From positions 62,001-126,000 of the forward strand of contig NZ_SMAH01000005.1 of assembly GCF_004342625.1 (NCBI RefSeq): DNA of 64,000 nt, read 5' to 3'. Positions 7,932 to 15,835 of this stretch are shown here, piece after piece. The notes under the pieces are model-generated. The model worked only from the letters and a program-made list of their open reading frames with translations, did not search any database and had not been told where the DNA came from. Positions within the stretch are counted from its first letter, which is position 1. Each line of letters opens with the position of its first letter. The stretch comes from Tepidimonas ignava (GTDB taxonomy: Bacteria > Pseudomonadota > Gammaproteobacteria > Burkholderiales > Burkholderiaceae_C). Position numbers and translations under genes: made by a program.

Positions 7932-9088
7932 CCCCCGACCCCTGGCGTTCGAACACGCGCCGCAGCGACCCGTTCGGGCGCCGTGTGCTGTGGCTGGCCT
8001 TGGCCGTGGCCGCGTTGATGCTGCTGTGGCACCTGCTGCCGACGTGGGTGGCGGCCTGGCAGCCTGCGCCGGCCGACGGCGGGCAGCGTACCGTGACGCC
8101 GCGCGGCGATCTGGCCGCCGACGAGCGCGCCACCATCGAGCTGTTCGAAAAGGCGCGCGACTCGGTCGTGTACATCGCCACCACGCAGGTGGTGCGCGAC
8201 GTGTGGACGCGCAACGCCTACGAGGTGCCGCGTGGCACCGGCTCCGGCTTCATTTGGGACGACGCTGGCCATGTGGTGACCAACTTCCACGTCATCGAGG
8301 GCGCGTCATCGGCCACCGTGCGTCTGGCCGACGGGCGCGAGGTGCGCGCGGCGCTGGTGGGGGCGTCGCCGGCCCACGACATCGCGGTGCTGCGCATTGG
8401 GGTGGGCTTCAAGCGGCCGCCCCCGGTGCCGGTGGGCACGAGCCACGATCTCAAGGTCGGGCAAAAGGTGTTCGCCATCGGCAACCCGTTTGGGCTGGAC
8501 TGGACGCTGACCACGGGCATCGTCTCGGCGCTGGACCGCACGCTGGCCGGTGACCCCGGCAAGCCGCCCATCCAGCACCTGATCCAGACCGACGCGGCCA
8601 TCAACCCCGGCAACTCGGGCGGTCCGCTGCTGGACTCCTCCGGGCGGTTGATCGGCATCAACACCGCCATTTACAGCCCGTCCGGCGCGTCGGCCGGCAT
8701 TGGGTTTGCGGTGCCGGTGGACACGGTGGCGCGCGTGGTGCCGCAGCTCATCCAGCACGGCCGCTACGTGCGCCCCGCGCTGGGCATCGAGGTGGACGAC
8801 GCGCTCAACCAGCGGCTGGCGGCGGCCACCGGGGTCGAAGGCGTGTTCGTGCTGCGCGTGCAACCGGGTGGCGCCGCGGCGCAGGCGGGTCTGGAAGGCG
8901 TGCGGGTGGGGCCACAGGGCATCGAGCCGGGCGACGTCATCGTCGCCGTGGAGGGCAAGCCCGTCGATGGGGTGGGCACGCTGCTGGCGCGCCTGGACGA
9001 CTTCAAGGTGGGCGACGTGGTGCGCTTGAGCGTGCGGCGCGGCGACGCGACGCGCGAGGTGACGGTGACGTTGCAGCCGGGGGTGTGA
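7928..9088 (+). CDS. Trypsin-like serine protease with one PDZ domain (DegS/HtrA family)
   Basis: Periplasmic quality-control protease, 386 aa. A single N-terminal membrane anchor (about residues 18-40) lacks an obvious cleavage site. The S1C protease domain shows the triad His in VTNFHVIEG, Asp in AHDIAVLRI and Ser in NPGNSGGPLLD. One PDZ domain (about 285-380, with GVFVLRVQPGGAAAQAGL and GDVIVAVEGKPVDG) follows. A single PDZ plus a membrane anchor matches DegS/AlgW, which trigger sigma-E by cutting an anti-sigma factor, better than the two-PDZ DegP. No sigma-E genes are nearby, so the specific role is inferred. It overlaps its neighbours by 4 nt on both sides. Confidence 0.92.
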   Translation: MTPDPWRSNTRRSDPFGRRVLWLALAVAALMLLWHLLPTWVAAWQPAPADGGQRTVTPRGDLAADERATIELFEKARDSVVYIATTQVVRDVWTRNAYEVPRGTGSGFIWDDAGHVVTNFHVIEGASSATVRLADGREVRAALVGASPAHDIAVLRIGVGFKRPPPVPVGTSHDLKVGQKVFAIGNPFGLDWTLTTGIVSALDRTLAGDPGKPPIQHLIQTDAAINPGNSGGPLLDSSGRLIGINTAIYSPSGASAGIGFAVPVDTVARVVPQLIQHGRYVRPALGIEVDDALNQRLAAATGVEGVFVLRVQPGGAAAQAGLEGVRVGPQGIEPGDVIVAVEGKPVDGVGTLLARLDDFKVGDVVRLSVRRGDATREVTVTLQPGV

Positions 9089-10536
9089 GCGTGCGACGCC
9101 GAGCGGTTGCCGGGGCGCTGCTGGCCGCCGCCCTGCCCGCGCGGTTGTGGGCGCAGCCGGGCGATGGTGCGGCGCCGCCGCCAGGGTTGCCGGAGCCGGT
9201 GATGGCCGCGCTGCGCCGCGCGCGGCTGCCGCCGTCGGCCCTGGCGCTGGTGGTGGCCGAGGCGACACCCGGTGGGCGTGTGGTGGCCATGCACCGCGGC
9301 GCCGAGCCGGTCAACCCGGCCTCGGTGATGAAGCTGGTCACCAGCGCCGCCGCGCTGGACCTGCTGGGCCCGGCGTGGACGTGGCGCACGCGTGTCTACA
9401 CCGATGGGGTGCTGGCGCCCGACGGCACGCTGCGCGGCCACCTGTACCTGCGCGGCGGCGGCGACCCCAAGCTGGTGGCCGAGCGGCTGTGGCTGCTGTT
9501 GCGACGGGTGCGGGGGTTGGGCATCGCGCGCATCGAAGGCGATATCGTGCTGGATCGGCGCGCGTTTGCGCTGCCGCCGCACGACCCGGCGGCGTTCGAC
9601 GGCGAGCCGCTGCGCCCGTACAACGTGGGGCCCGACGCGCTGCTGCTCAACTACGGCGCGCAGGTGCTGACCTTCACGCCCGACCCCGCCGCGGGGGTGG
9701 CCCGGGTGCACGTGGAGCCGCCGCTGGCGGGGGTGGCGGTGCCGGGCAGCGTGCCCCTGGCCGAGGGGCCGTGCGAGGACTGGCGCGCCGCGCTGCGCGC
9801 CGACTGGAGCGACGCCCGCGCCCCCCGGCTGCAGGGGCGCTACCCAACGGCGTGCGGCGAGCAGGTGTGGGCGCTGGCCCACCCGCAGCCCGAGCAGTGG
9901 GCGGCCCGGGTCGTGGCGGGCACCTGGGCGGCGGTGGGGGGTGCGCTTGCGGGCACGGTGCGCGACGGGGAGGTGCCGCCTGCGGCCACCCTGCGGCTGA
10001 GTTGGCCCTCACCCCCGCTGGCCGAGGTGGTGCGCGACCTCAACAAGGCCAGCCAAAACGTGATGGCGCAGCACGTGCTGCTGGCGCTGGCCTGGGTGGG
10101 GGGCGACCCGGATGGCGCGCCCGCCACGTTCGAGGCCGCCCGTGCCACGTTGCGGCGCTGGTGGACGCAGCGCCTGGGGGCGGACGTGCCCCCGCCGCAG
10201 GTGGACAACGGCGCGGGGCTGAGCCGGACCGCGCGCATCACGCCCGTGGCGCTGGCGCGGCTGCTGCAGTGGGGCTGCGCACAGCCGTGGGCGGCGGACT
10301 GGGTGGCCGCGCTGCCGCACCTGGGGGTGGACGGCACCTTGGCGCGCTGGCCAGCGCTTGGGGTGGCGGCGCAACTCAAGTCCGGCAGCCTGGCCGATGT
10401 GCAGGCGCTGGCCGGCTACGTGCTGGGCCCTGCGGGCCAGCGTCGGGTGGTGGTGGCGGTGCTCAACCACCCCCAGGCGGGCGCGGGCCGTGACGCGCTG
10501 CTGGCCGCGGTGCGGTGGGCGGCGCAGGTGCCCTGA
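9085..10536 (+). CDS. dacB: D-alanyl-D-alanine carboxypeptidase/endopeptidase (PBP4 family)
   Basis: Periplasmic peptidoglycan hydrolase of the S13/PBP4 class that trims pentapeptides and cuts cross-links. It starts with GTG at 9085, overlapping the previous stop (GTGA); a second GTG is two codons in. A signal peptide occupies about residues 7-25 (ending LWAQP). The three active-site motifs are SVMK (in NPASVMKLVTSAAAL), SQN (in KASQNVMAQHVLL) and KSG (in QLKSGSLADVQALAGYV). Between the first two lies the long inserted domain usual for DacB. Length (483 aa) is normal. Last gene of the PsiE-protease-dacB operon. Confidence 0.93.
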   Translation: MSVRRRAVAGALLAAALPARLWAQPGDGAAPPPGLPEPVMAALRRARLPPSALALVVAEATPGGRVVAMHRGAEPVNPASVMKLVTSAAALDLLGPAWTWRTRVYTDGVLAPDGTLRGHLYLRGGGDPKLVAERLWLLLRRVRGLGIARIEGDIVLDRRAFALPPHDPAAFDGEPLRPYNVGPDALLLNYGAQVLTFTPDPAAGVARVHVEPPLAGVAVPGSVPLAEGPCEDWRAALRADWSDARAPRLQGRYPTACGEQVWALAHPQPEQWAARVVAGTWAAVGGALAGTVRDGEVPPAATLRLSWPSPPLAEVVRDLNKASQNVMAQHVLLALAWVGGDPDGAPATFEAARATLRRWWTQRLGADVPPPQVDNGAGLSRTARITPVALARLLQWGCAQPWAADWVAALPHLGVDGTLARWPALGVAAQLKSGSLADVQALAGYVLGPAGQRRVVVAVLNHPQAGAGRDALLAAVRWAAQVP

Positions 10537-10565
10537 AGGGGCTTCGCGCACCACCCGCGCGACGT

Positions 10566-11147
10566 TCAAGGCTCGATTTCGATGCGGCCGGGGCCGTTGG
10601 CTTCGGTGGCCTCCAGCGCCCGCTGCGCGGCGATGACCATTTCGGCGGCGAGCTCGCGCAGGTCTTGCTCGGCGCCGGCGCGGCGCCCATGCACGCCGAT
10701 GCTGACCGACACCGGCGCCAGGCCGTCGTCGCGCGCCGCGCTGGCCAGTTGGCGCAGGTCTTCGGCCAGCACCAGCGCGCCGGGCACGTCGGCGTCGGGC
10801 AGCACCACGACAAACTGCGCCGGTCCCCAATGGGCCAGCATTTCGTGCGCCCGCAGCCGCGGGGCCAGGCGGCGCGCCAGCGCCTGCTCCAAGAAGCGGG
10901 CGGGGGAGGGGCGCGCATCGGCCTGCACCACCAGCACGGTGGTGGGGCAACGCCGCCGCTCAGCCACCGAGAGCTGGCGCACCAGGTAGTCCAGCGCCGC
11001 GGCCCGGTTGGGCATGCCGGTGTCGCCGCGGCGCAGCGGCAGATCCGCCGGCCAGCGCCGCCGCGCCCAACGCACGCCCAGCCACAATCCAGCACCGAGC
11101 GCGAGCGCGGTGCTGACGATCCAAGCGATCCACAGGGGCAGCGGCAT
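10566..11147 (-). CDS. Membrane-anchored protein with a degenerate GGDEF-like domain
   Basis: 193-aa protein with one N-terminal transmembrane helix (about residues 4-26) and a cytoplasmic domain with the layout of a diguanylate-cyclase fold: TGMPNRAAALDYLVRQL near the start, VLVVQADARPS, and VSVSIGVHGRRAG. Where active enzymes have GG[D/E]EF the sequence is HWGPAQFVVVLPDAD, so the signature is lost, and no RxxD inhibitory site precedes it. Catalysis is therefore unlikely; it could bind nucleotide or act as a scaffold. The gene stands alone between dacB (convergent) and the gentisate-route operon. Fold assignment is moderate. Confidence 0.68.
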   Translation of the reverse strand: MPLPLWIAWIVSTALALGAGLWLGVRWARRRWPADLPLRRGDTGMPNRAAALDYLVRQLSVAERRRCPTTVLVVQADARPSPARFLEQALARRLAPRLRAHEMLAHWGPAQFVVVLPDADVPGALVLAEDLRQLASAARDDGLAPVSVSIGVHGRRAGAEQDLRELAAEMVIAAQRALEATEANGPGRIEIEP

Positions 11148-11203
11148 CCCGCTATCGTAGCCGCTCGGGCGCCCAGGCAGCGCAGCCGGGCGTGGCGCCG
11201 GGC

Positions 11204-11905
11204 TCAGGCGGGCGCGCCGATGGTCAGCGTCACCTCGCCGACGCCCGCCACGCGCCCGTGCAGGCGATCGCCCGGTTGCACCGCGCCCACCCCTTCGGGC
11301 GTGCCGGTGTAAATGACGTCACCGGGTTGCAGGTGGTAGTACTGCGACAGGTCGCTGATCAGCTCCGGCACGCTCCAAATCAATTGGCTCAGGTCGGCGC
11401 GTTGGCGCACCGCGCCGTTGACCTCGAGCACGATGTCGCCCTGCGCCAGCGCGGTGGCGGGCATCGGCCGCACCGCGCCGCACACCGCCGAGCCTTCGAC
11501 GTCTTTGCCCAAGCACCAGGGGTGGCCCTTGTCGCGCAGGCGCAGCTGCACGTCGCGTCGCGTCATGTCCAATCCGGCCGCGTAGCCGTAAATGAGCTCG
11601 TGCGCGCGCTCCACAGGCACGCGCGCCCCCCCCTGGCCCAGCACGACCACCAGCTCCATTTCGTAGTGGAAGTTGGTCGTCTCGGGGGGGTAAGGCAGCG
11701 TGGCGCCGCTGTCGAGCAGGTGCACCGGCGACTTGGTGAAATAAAACGGCCGTGCTGTGGCCTTGTCCACGGTGACGCCCATTTCCTGGGCGTGGGCGTG
11801 GTAGTTGCGGCCCACAAAAAACAGCCGGTGCACCGGCAGGCGCGCGTCGGTGTCCTGCACGCGCAGCGCGGCGGGGGCGGGGGGATTCCAGAGGTAGGTC
11901 GTCAT
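11204..11905 (-). CDS. Fumarylacetoacetate-hydrolase-family enzyme (fumaryl/maleylpyruvate hydrolase)
   Basis: 233-aa FAH-family hydrolase that cleaves a C-C bond in acylpyruvates. Metal-ligand regions are visible: FVGRNYHAHAQEMG, the acidic ligands in HYEMELVVVLG, and GLDMTRRDVQ with GKDVEGSAV. The C-terminal PGDVIYTGTPEGVGAVQPGD is characteristic. Placed 56 nt downstream of gentisate dioxygenase and the 3-hydroxybenzoate hydroxylase, it should perform the last step, splitting fumarylpyruvate to fumarate and pyruvate, or maleylpyruvate to maleate and pyruvate if no isomerase operates. The start is the ATG at 11905. Family is sure, substrate is inferred from context. Confidence 0.88.
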   Translation of the reverse strand: MTTYLWNPPAPAALRVQDTDARLPVHRLFFVGRNYHAHAQEMGVTVDKATARPFYFTKSPVHLLDSGATLPYPPETTNFHYEMELVVVLGQGGARVPVERAHELIYGYAAGLDMTRRDVQLRLRDKGHPWCLGKDVEGSAVCGAVRPMPATALAQGDIVLEVNGAVRQRADLSQLIWSVPELISDLSQYYHLQPGDVIYTGTPEGVGAVQPGDRLHGRVAGVGEVTLTIGAPA

Positions 11906-11961
11906 GGCAAGGGGAGGTGGAGCAAGGGAGGGAAGCGGGGCGCCGCGGTGGGCACACCCTC

Positions 11962-13077
11962 TCATGGTAGCCCGGCCGCCAGCTGCCCCAGCATCGGTTG
12001 CGCGGGGTCGGGGCGAACCTCGTACAACCCGAGCTTGCGGTGCAACGGACTTTCGTCGGCCAGGAACAGGTACGACGCTTCGGTGGCGGAGCGGTTGACC
12101 AGCACCAGCGGCGTGTAGCCGGGGATGGCGCAGGTGTCGGCTTCGTCCAGCGCGTGGGTCATGGTGGCAAACGCCGCGCCCGGGGGAGCCTCGACGTGCA
12201 CCTCGGTACCCCCTTCGATCTGGTGCAGCACCAGCGCCGGTGAACGCGCGGGCAAGGCCAGCGTTTGGCCGGGGCGCAACATCAAGGCATGAAAGCCAAG
12301 GATGTTTTCGGCGTCGGCGCCGGTGACCGGGTTGACGTAGGTCACTTGGGCCGCGGCCTGGGCGGGCAGCTCGTCGGCCAGCGCGCGCAGCGCCGCGCGC
12401 ACCTCGGCCCACGGATAGCGCAACAGCGGGTAGCGGGCCGCCAGTCCCTCGGGCGGTTCGAACAGGGGCTGGGGGCGCACCCCGGCGCGCACGTGCTGGC
12501 GCTCGCCATGCTGGGGCCGCGGGGTTTGGCGCGTGCCGTTTTCGTGGTAGCTGGCCTCCAGGTGGTACACCAGCGGCAGGTCCAGCACGTCCAGCCACAC
12601 CACGGGGTCGGTGCCGTCGTGGCCGTGCTCGTGCCACAAGCCTGTGGGGGTCAGGATCAGGTCGCCGCGCGCCATCGGGCAGCGCTCGCCCTCCACCGTG
12701 GTCCAGGCGCCAGTGCCTTCGACCACCATGCGCACCGCGTTGGGGGTGTGGCGGTGGCTGGGGGCCCACTCACCCGGCAGCAGCAGCTGCATGCCCAGGT
12801 AGATGGCGGCGCTGGCCTGCATCGCCTCCAGCCCGTGGCCGGGGTTGGCCAGCACCAGCACGCGGCGCTCGGCCTTGTCGATCGGGGTCAACTCGCCCGC
12901 GCGCAGCAGCAGAGGGCGAATGTCGCGGTAGGCCCAGTGCGTGGGCCGGGTGCGCTGCGCGGGCCGCTGCGGCGGCAGCAGCGCCCGCAGGCTGGGCCAC
13001 AGCGGCACCAGGTTGCGCTCGCGCAGCGCCTGGCGGTAGTCAGGCGGCAGCTCGTCCAGGGTTCCCAGGGTGTGCAT
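11962..13077 (-). CDS. Gentisate 1,2-dioxygenase
   Basis: Ring-cleaving Fe(II) dioxygenase of the bicupin family converting gentisate to maleylpyruvate, 371 aa. The first cupin carries the iron-binding PSHRHTPNAVRMVVEG (two His of the metal triad) with a further His in GLWHEHGH. The second cupin appears around PALVLHQIEGGTEVHVE. VTYVNPVTGADAE matches the family's linker. The ATG at 13077 is chosen because GAGGAGCCC lies 5 nt upstream; an in-frame extension to 13161 would run back into the hydroxylase gene. It lies in the middle of a three-gene leftward operon with 35 and 56 nt gaps. Confidence 0.92.
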   Translation of the reverse strand: MHTLGTLDELPPDYRQALRERNLVPLWPSLRALLPPQRPAQRTRPTHWAYRDIRPLLLRAGELTPIDKAERRVLVLANPGHGLEAMQASAAIYLGMQLLLPGEWAPSHRHTPNAVRMVVEGTGAWTTVEGERCPMARGDLILTPTGLWHEHGHDGTDPVVWLDVLDLPLVYHLEASYHENGTRQTPRPQHGERQHVRAGVRPQPLFEPPEGLAARYPLLRYPWAEVRAALRALADELPAQAAAQVTYVNPVTGADAENILGFHALMLRPGQTLALPARSPALVLHQIEGGTEVHVEAPPGAAFATMTHALDEADTCAIPGYTPLVLVNRSATEASYLFLADESPLHRKLGLYEVRPDPAQPMLGQLAAGLP

Positions 13078-13112
13078 CGTAGGGCTCCTCGTGTCCGTGG
13101 CGGCGGCAGCGG

Positions 13113-14318
13113 TCAGTGCGGCGTGGCCAGACAGTGGCCCACGGTCCAGCCGTACAGCCACTCCAGGGCATCGTAAAAGCGCTCGGGGCTGCGGCCGCGC
13201 CAGAGGTCGTTGCGCACCAGGCGCTCCACACCCTTGGCGTGGTAGATGCGGCCCATCTCGCGGCTGGACAGCACGATGCGCGCCGTGCGCGCCACCCGCG
13301 AGCGTTGGTACAGGTCCAGCGCACGGCCCCAGTCACCGTTGTGCACGCGCAGCGCCTCGCCCAGGGTCACGGCGTCTTCCATCGCCATGCAGGCGCCTTG
13401 CGCCATGTACTGCGTCGTCGGGTGCGCGGCGTCGCCCAGCAGGGTCACGCGGCCAAAGCTCCAGCGCTCGATCGGGTCGCGGTCGGCGGTGGCCCAGCGC
13501 TTCCAGCTCTTGGGCAGGTCGATGAGCTTGCGTGGCAGCGGGTGGATGCCCTGGAAGTAGCTTTGCACCTCCTCGCGGCTGCCCTCGGTCACGCTCCACT
13601 CCTCTTGTCGGCGGCTGTGGAACGTGACGACGACGTTGTACTGCTCGCCGCCGCGCAGGGGATAGTGCACCAGGTGGCAGTTCGGCCCCGCCCACAGGCT
13701 CGCCGCGTTCCACTTGAGCTCGTCGGGGAACTCGGCCTTGTCCACCACGGCGCGGTACACCACGTGGCCGGTGACGCGGTGGGGGTCGCCGACGTACTGC
13801 GCGCGCACCACCGAGCGCACGCCGTCGGCGCCGATGAGCGCCTGGCCGCGCCAGCGCTGGCCACGCTGGTCTTCCACCGTCACCCCGGCGTCGTCTTGCT
13901 CGACGCGCACGATGCGCGAGTCGGTGTGGAAGGTGACGCGGTCGCTGGCCTGCACCCCTTCGAGCAGCGAGGTGTGCACGTCCACCCGGTGGATCACCGC
14001 GTAGGGGTTGCCAAAGCGCGCCCGAAACGCCTGCCCGGTGGGCACGCGCGCCACCAACGAGGCGTCCAGCGCGTCGTGCATCACCAACTCGTCGATGTAC
14101 ACGGCGCGGCGCCGCGCGGCTTCGCCCACGCCCAGCGCGTCCAGCGCCGAAAACGCGTTGGGTCCGAGCTGGATGCCAGCGCCGATTTCGCCGATCTGGG
14201 CGGCTTGTTCGAACACCTGCACGGTGTAGCCTTGGTTGGCCAGGGCCAGCGCGGCGGCCAGGCCGCCGATGCCGCCGCCGGCCACCAGCACGGGGGTTGA
14301 GGTGTGGCGGTTGTCCAT
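13113..14318 (-). CDS. FAD-dependent 3-hydroxybenzoate 6-hydroxylase-like monooxygenase
   Basis: Class A flavin monooxygenase, 401 aa, that would hydroxylate 3-hydroxybenzoate to gentisate using NADH and O2. The N-terminal Rossmann motif is VLVAGGGIGGLAAALALA, with an acidic residue in VFEQA at the end of beta 2. The DG motif is IGADGVRSVVR and the second FAD motif is LLGDAAHPTTQYMAQGA. The substrate is assigned from the downstream gentisate dioxygenase; salicylate 5-hydroxylation is normally done by a different (Rieske) type of enzyme. It is the first gene of the operon; GGAG precedes the ATG at 14318. Transcribed away from a MarR regulator across a region with two palindromes. Confidence 0.86.
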   Translation of the reverse strand: MDNRHTSTPVLVAGGGIGGLAAALALANQGYTVQVFEQAAQIGEIGAGIQLGPNAFSALDALGVGEAARRRAVYIDELVMHDALDASLVARVPTGQAFRARFGNPYAVIHRVDVHTSLLEGVQASDRVTFHTDSRIVRVEQDDAGVTVEDQRGQRWRGQALIGADGVRSVVRAQYVGDPHRVTGHVVYRAVVDKAEFPDELKWNAASLWAGPNCHLVHYPLRGGEQYNVVVTFHSRRQEEWSVTEGSREEVQSYFQGIHPLPRKLIDLPKSWKRWATADRDPIERWSFGRVTLLGDAAHPTTQYMAQGACMAMEDAVTLGEALRVHNGDWGRALDLYQRSRVARTARIVLSSREMGRIYHAKGVERLVRNDLWRGRSPERFYDALEWLYGWTVGHCLATPH

Positions 14319-14353
14319 GGGGTTGCTCCGGGTGGTGGGTGGCAAATAATTAG

Positions 14354-14372
14354 TACACTGATGATTAGTGTA
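14354..14372. promoter_or_regulatory. 19-bp MarR-type operator candidate (TACACT-N7-AGTGTA)
   Basis: Inverted repeat with 6-bp perfect arms and a 7-nt centre in an AT-rich patch, 36 nt upstream of the hydroxylase start and about 80 nt upstream of the marR-like start. Size and symmetry suit a winged-helix MarR dimer. On the leftward strand it overlaps the probable -10 area of the gentisate operon. Protein binding is inferred. Confidence 0.55.
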
Positions 14373-14393
14373 GCGGCTTGGCAACGAGGCAAC

Positions 14394-14411
14394 ATCAGGG
14401 TTTACCCTGAT
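14394..14411. promoter_or_regulatory. 18-bp perfect palindrome (ATCAGGGT-TT-ACCCTGAT)
   Basis: Eight-base perfect arms separated by two bases, between the divergent hydroxylase and MarR-family genes and distinct in sequence from the 14354-14372 site. It could be a second operator, perhaps for another regulator, or the autoregulatory site of the marR-like gene, whose start is 40 nt away. Confidence 0.5.
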
Positions 14412-14450
14412 CAACGAGCGGGCGCGGCACGCTGCCGGGACAATCGCGGC

Positions 14451-14927
14451 ATGCAAGCCACCCCTTCGACGATCGAGCTGCACGACCAGCCCGGTCATGC
14501 CATTCGCCGCCTGCACCAGATCGCCGTGGGCATCTTTTTGCAGGAAACGGCCGAGTTGGGCCTGACCCCGGTGCAGTACGCCGCGCTGCAAAGCGTGCAC
14601 AACGAGCCCGGCATCGACCAACGCACGCTGGCCAGCCGCATCGCGCAAGACACCTCCACCACCGCCGGCGTGGTCGAGCGGTTGCAAGGGCGCGGCTGGT
14701 TGCAACGCGCGCCCGACCCCGCCGACCGCCGCGTGCGCCGCCTGCACCTGACCGACGCCGGCCGTGCCGTGTTGGCCGCGGCCCAGCCCGCGATGCAGCG
14801 CGCTCAGGTGCGCATCCTGCAGCCGCTCACCGACGCCGAGCGCGCGCACTTCATGGCGCTGCTGCAGCGCGTGGTGCAGCACAACAACGTGCACAGCCGC
14901 GCCCCCGCCGCGCCAGCGGGCGTGTAA
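14451..14927 (+). CDS. MarR-family transcriptional regulator
   Basis: 158-aa winged-helix regulator. The DNA-binding core reads GIDQRTLASRIAQDTSTTAGVVERLQGRGW, followed by the wing RAPDPADRRVRRLHLTDAG; flanking helices give dimerisation. Divergent orientation next to an aromatic hydroxylase operon is the usual arrangement for phenolic-acid-responsive MarR repressors; MobR of Comamonas, which controls 3-hydroxybenzoate use, is the closest described analogue I know. It probably represses the leftward operon and itself through the palindromes at 14354-14411 and is released by 3-hydroxybenzoate or a related ligand. Ligand and sites are inferred. Confidence 0.88.
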   Translation: MQATPSTIELHDQPGHAIRRLHQIAVGIFLQETAELGLTPVQYAALQSVHNEPGIDQRTLASRIAQDTSTTAGVVERLQGRGWLQRAPDPADRRVRRLHLTDAGRAVLAAAQPAMQRAQVRILQPLTDAERAHFMALLQRVVQHNNVHSRAPAAPAGV

Positions 14928-14978
14928 AGGTTGGAGGGATTGCCGTCCCGCGCGCCGGCACGGGCCGTCACGGTGAGG

Positions 14979-15407
14979 TCACACAAGGGGTTGCCACGGG
15001 TTGATGACGGCAACACCGGTCGGCTCGAAATCGGCTACGTTGCGTGTGACCACCGCCATGCCGTGCACGAGCGCGGTGGCGGCAATCAGTGCGTCACGCT
15101 CGCCGCGTCGGTCGGGTACGTGCAGCCGGGCGCAGCGCCGGGCGACCGCGGTATCGACGGGCAGTATGCGACCGGCGAATGTGGGCAACACCTTTTGCTC
15201 CAGCCAGGCGCGCAGCGCCGCGCCGTAGACGGGGTCTTTGCGCTCCATCGACACCACGCCCAGCTCCAACTCCATGACGGTGATGGTCGAGATGAAGAGG
15301 TCCGCCGTGTCGACGCCTTGCGCCCATGCCGCGACCTGCGCATCTGCGGTGCCCAACCGCACCTTGCGCAGCTCCGACACCACGTTGGTGTCGAGCAGGT
15401 ACATCAT
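14979..15407 (-). CDS. PIN-domain toxin, VapC family
   Basis: Putative RNase toxin, 142 aa. PIN acidic residues are in YLLDTNVVSELRK (Asp near the start), TVMELELG (Glu), and the pair near RDALIAATALVHG and TRNVADFEPTGV. The start overlaps the antitoxin stop by 4 nt (ATGA), with a second ATG immediately after; translational coupling keeps antitoxin in excess. It belongs to the VapC group with FitB/StbB-like features. Target RNA cannot be told from sequence. The C-terminus (VAVINPWQPLV) is typical and intact, so the module looks functional. Confidence 0.9.
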   Translation of the reverse strand: MMYLLDTNVVSELRKVRLGTADAQVAAWAQGVDTADLFISTITVMELELGVVSMERKDPVYGAALRAWLEQKVLPTFAGRILPVDTAVARRCARLHVPDRRGERDALIAATALVHGMAVVTRNVADFEPTGVAVINPWQPLV

Positions 15408-15658
15408 GCAAGCTCAGCCGGCCGCGACACGATGGTGACGCGCGGCGGCTCGAATTCGATCGGTGCAGCCTCGGGCATGGCCAAGGCGTCGGCGATGGTG
15501 CGGCGCTGCCGGGTCAGGCGTTGGTAATCTTCAAAACTCAACAGCACGTGCGCAGGTTTGCCGCGATCCGTGATGATCACCGGACCGTGCTGGGCCGCCT
15601 TCTTGGCGCGCGTCACGTCCCGGTTCAGCTCCCGGCTGGAAAGGGTGGTGATGGTCAT
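15404..15658 (-). CDS. Phd/YefM-family antitoxin
   Basis: 84-aa antitoxin with the Phd/YefM DNA-binding N-terminus: TITTLSSRELNRDVTRAKKAA, then GPVIITDRGKPAHVLLSFEDYQRL. The C-terminal segment (EAAPIEFEPPRVTIVSR) would wrap the VapC-type partner and block its active site. The ATG at 15658 is preceded by GGAGGCGTCCC; a longer in-frame start at 15709 lies in the promoter region and is unlikely. A perfect 16-bp palindrome lies 24 nt upstream, as expected for conditional autoregulation by the toxin-antitoxin complex. Confidence 0.9.
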   Translation of the reverse strand: MTITTLSSRELNRDVTRAKKAAQHGPVIITDRGKPAHVLLSFEDYQRLTRQRRTIADALAMPEAAPIEFEPPRVTIVSRPAELA

Positions 15659-15681
15659 GGGACGCCTCCGCAGTGTGTTGG

Positions 15682-15697
15682 GTAGTAACGTTACTAC
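15682..15697. promoter_or_regulatory. 16-bp perfect palindrome upstream of the toxin-antitoxin pair
   Basis: GTAGTAACGTTACTAC is fully self-complementary and AT-rich against the local background. It sits 24 nt ahead of the antitoxin ATG, where the promoter of a Phd/YefM operon should lie, so it is a strong operator candidate for self-repression. Confidence 0.7.
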
Positions 15698-15835
15698 TTT
15701 GGTGGGCATCCGTCAACGGCCCCGGCGTCGGTGCACGCCATCGGCACGGTTTGGCGGCCATCGGGCCTCGGCCGCGGTGGGGCCGAGGCCACATGCCGCG
15801 TGCTTGGGTCGGCCGCCGATGCGACAATGGCGCCC

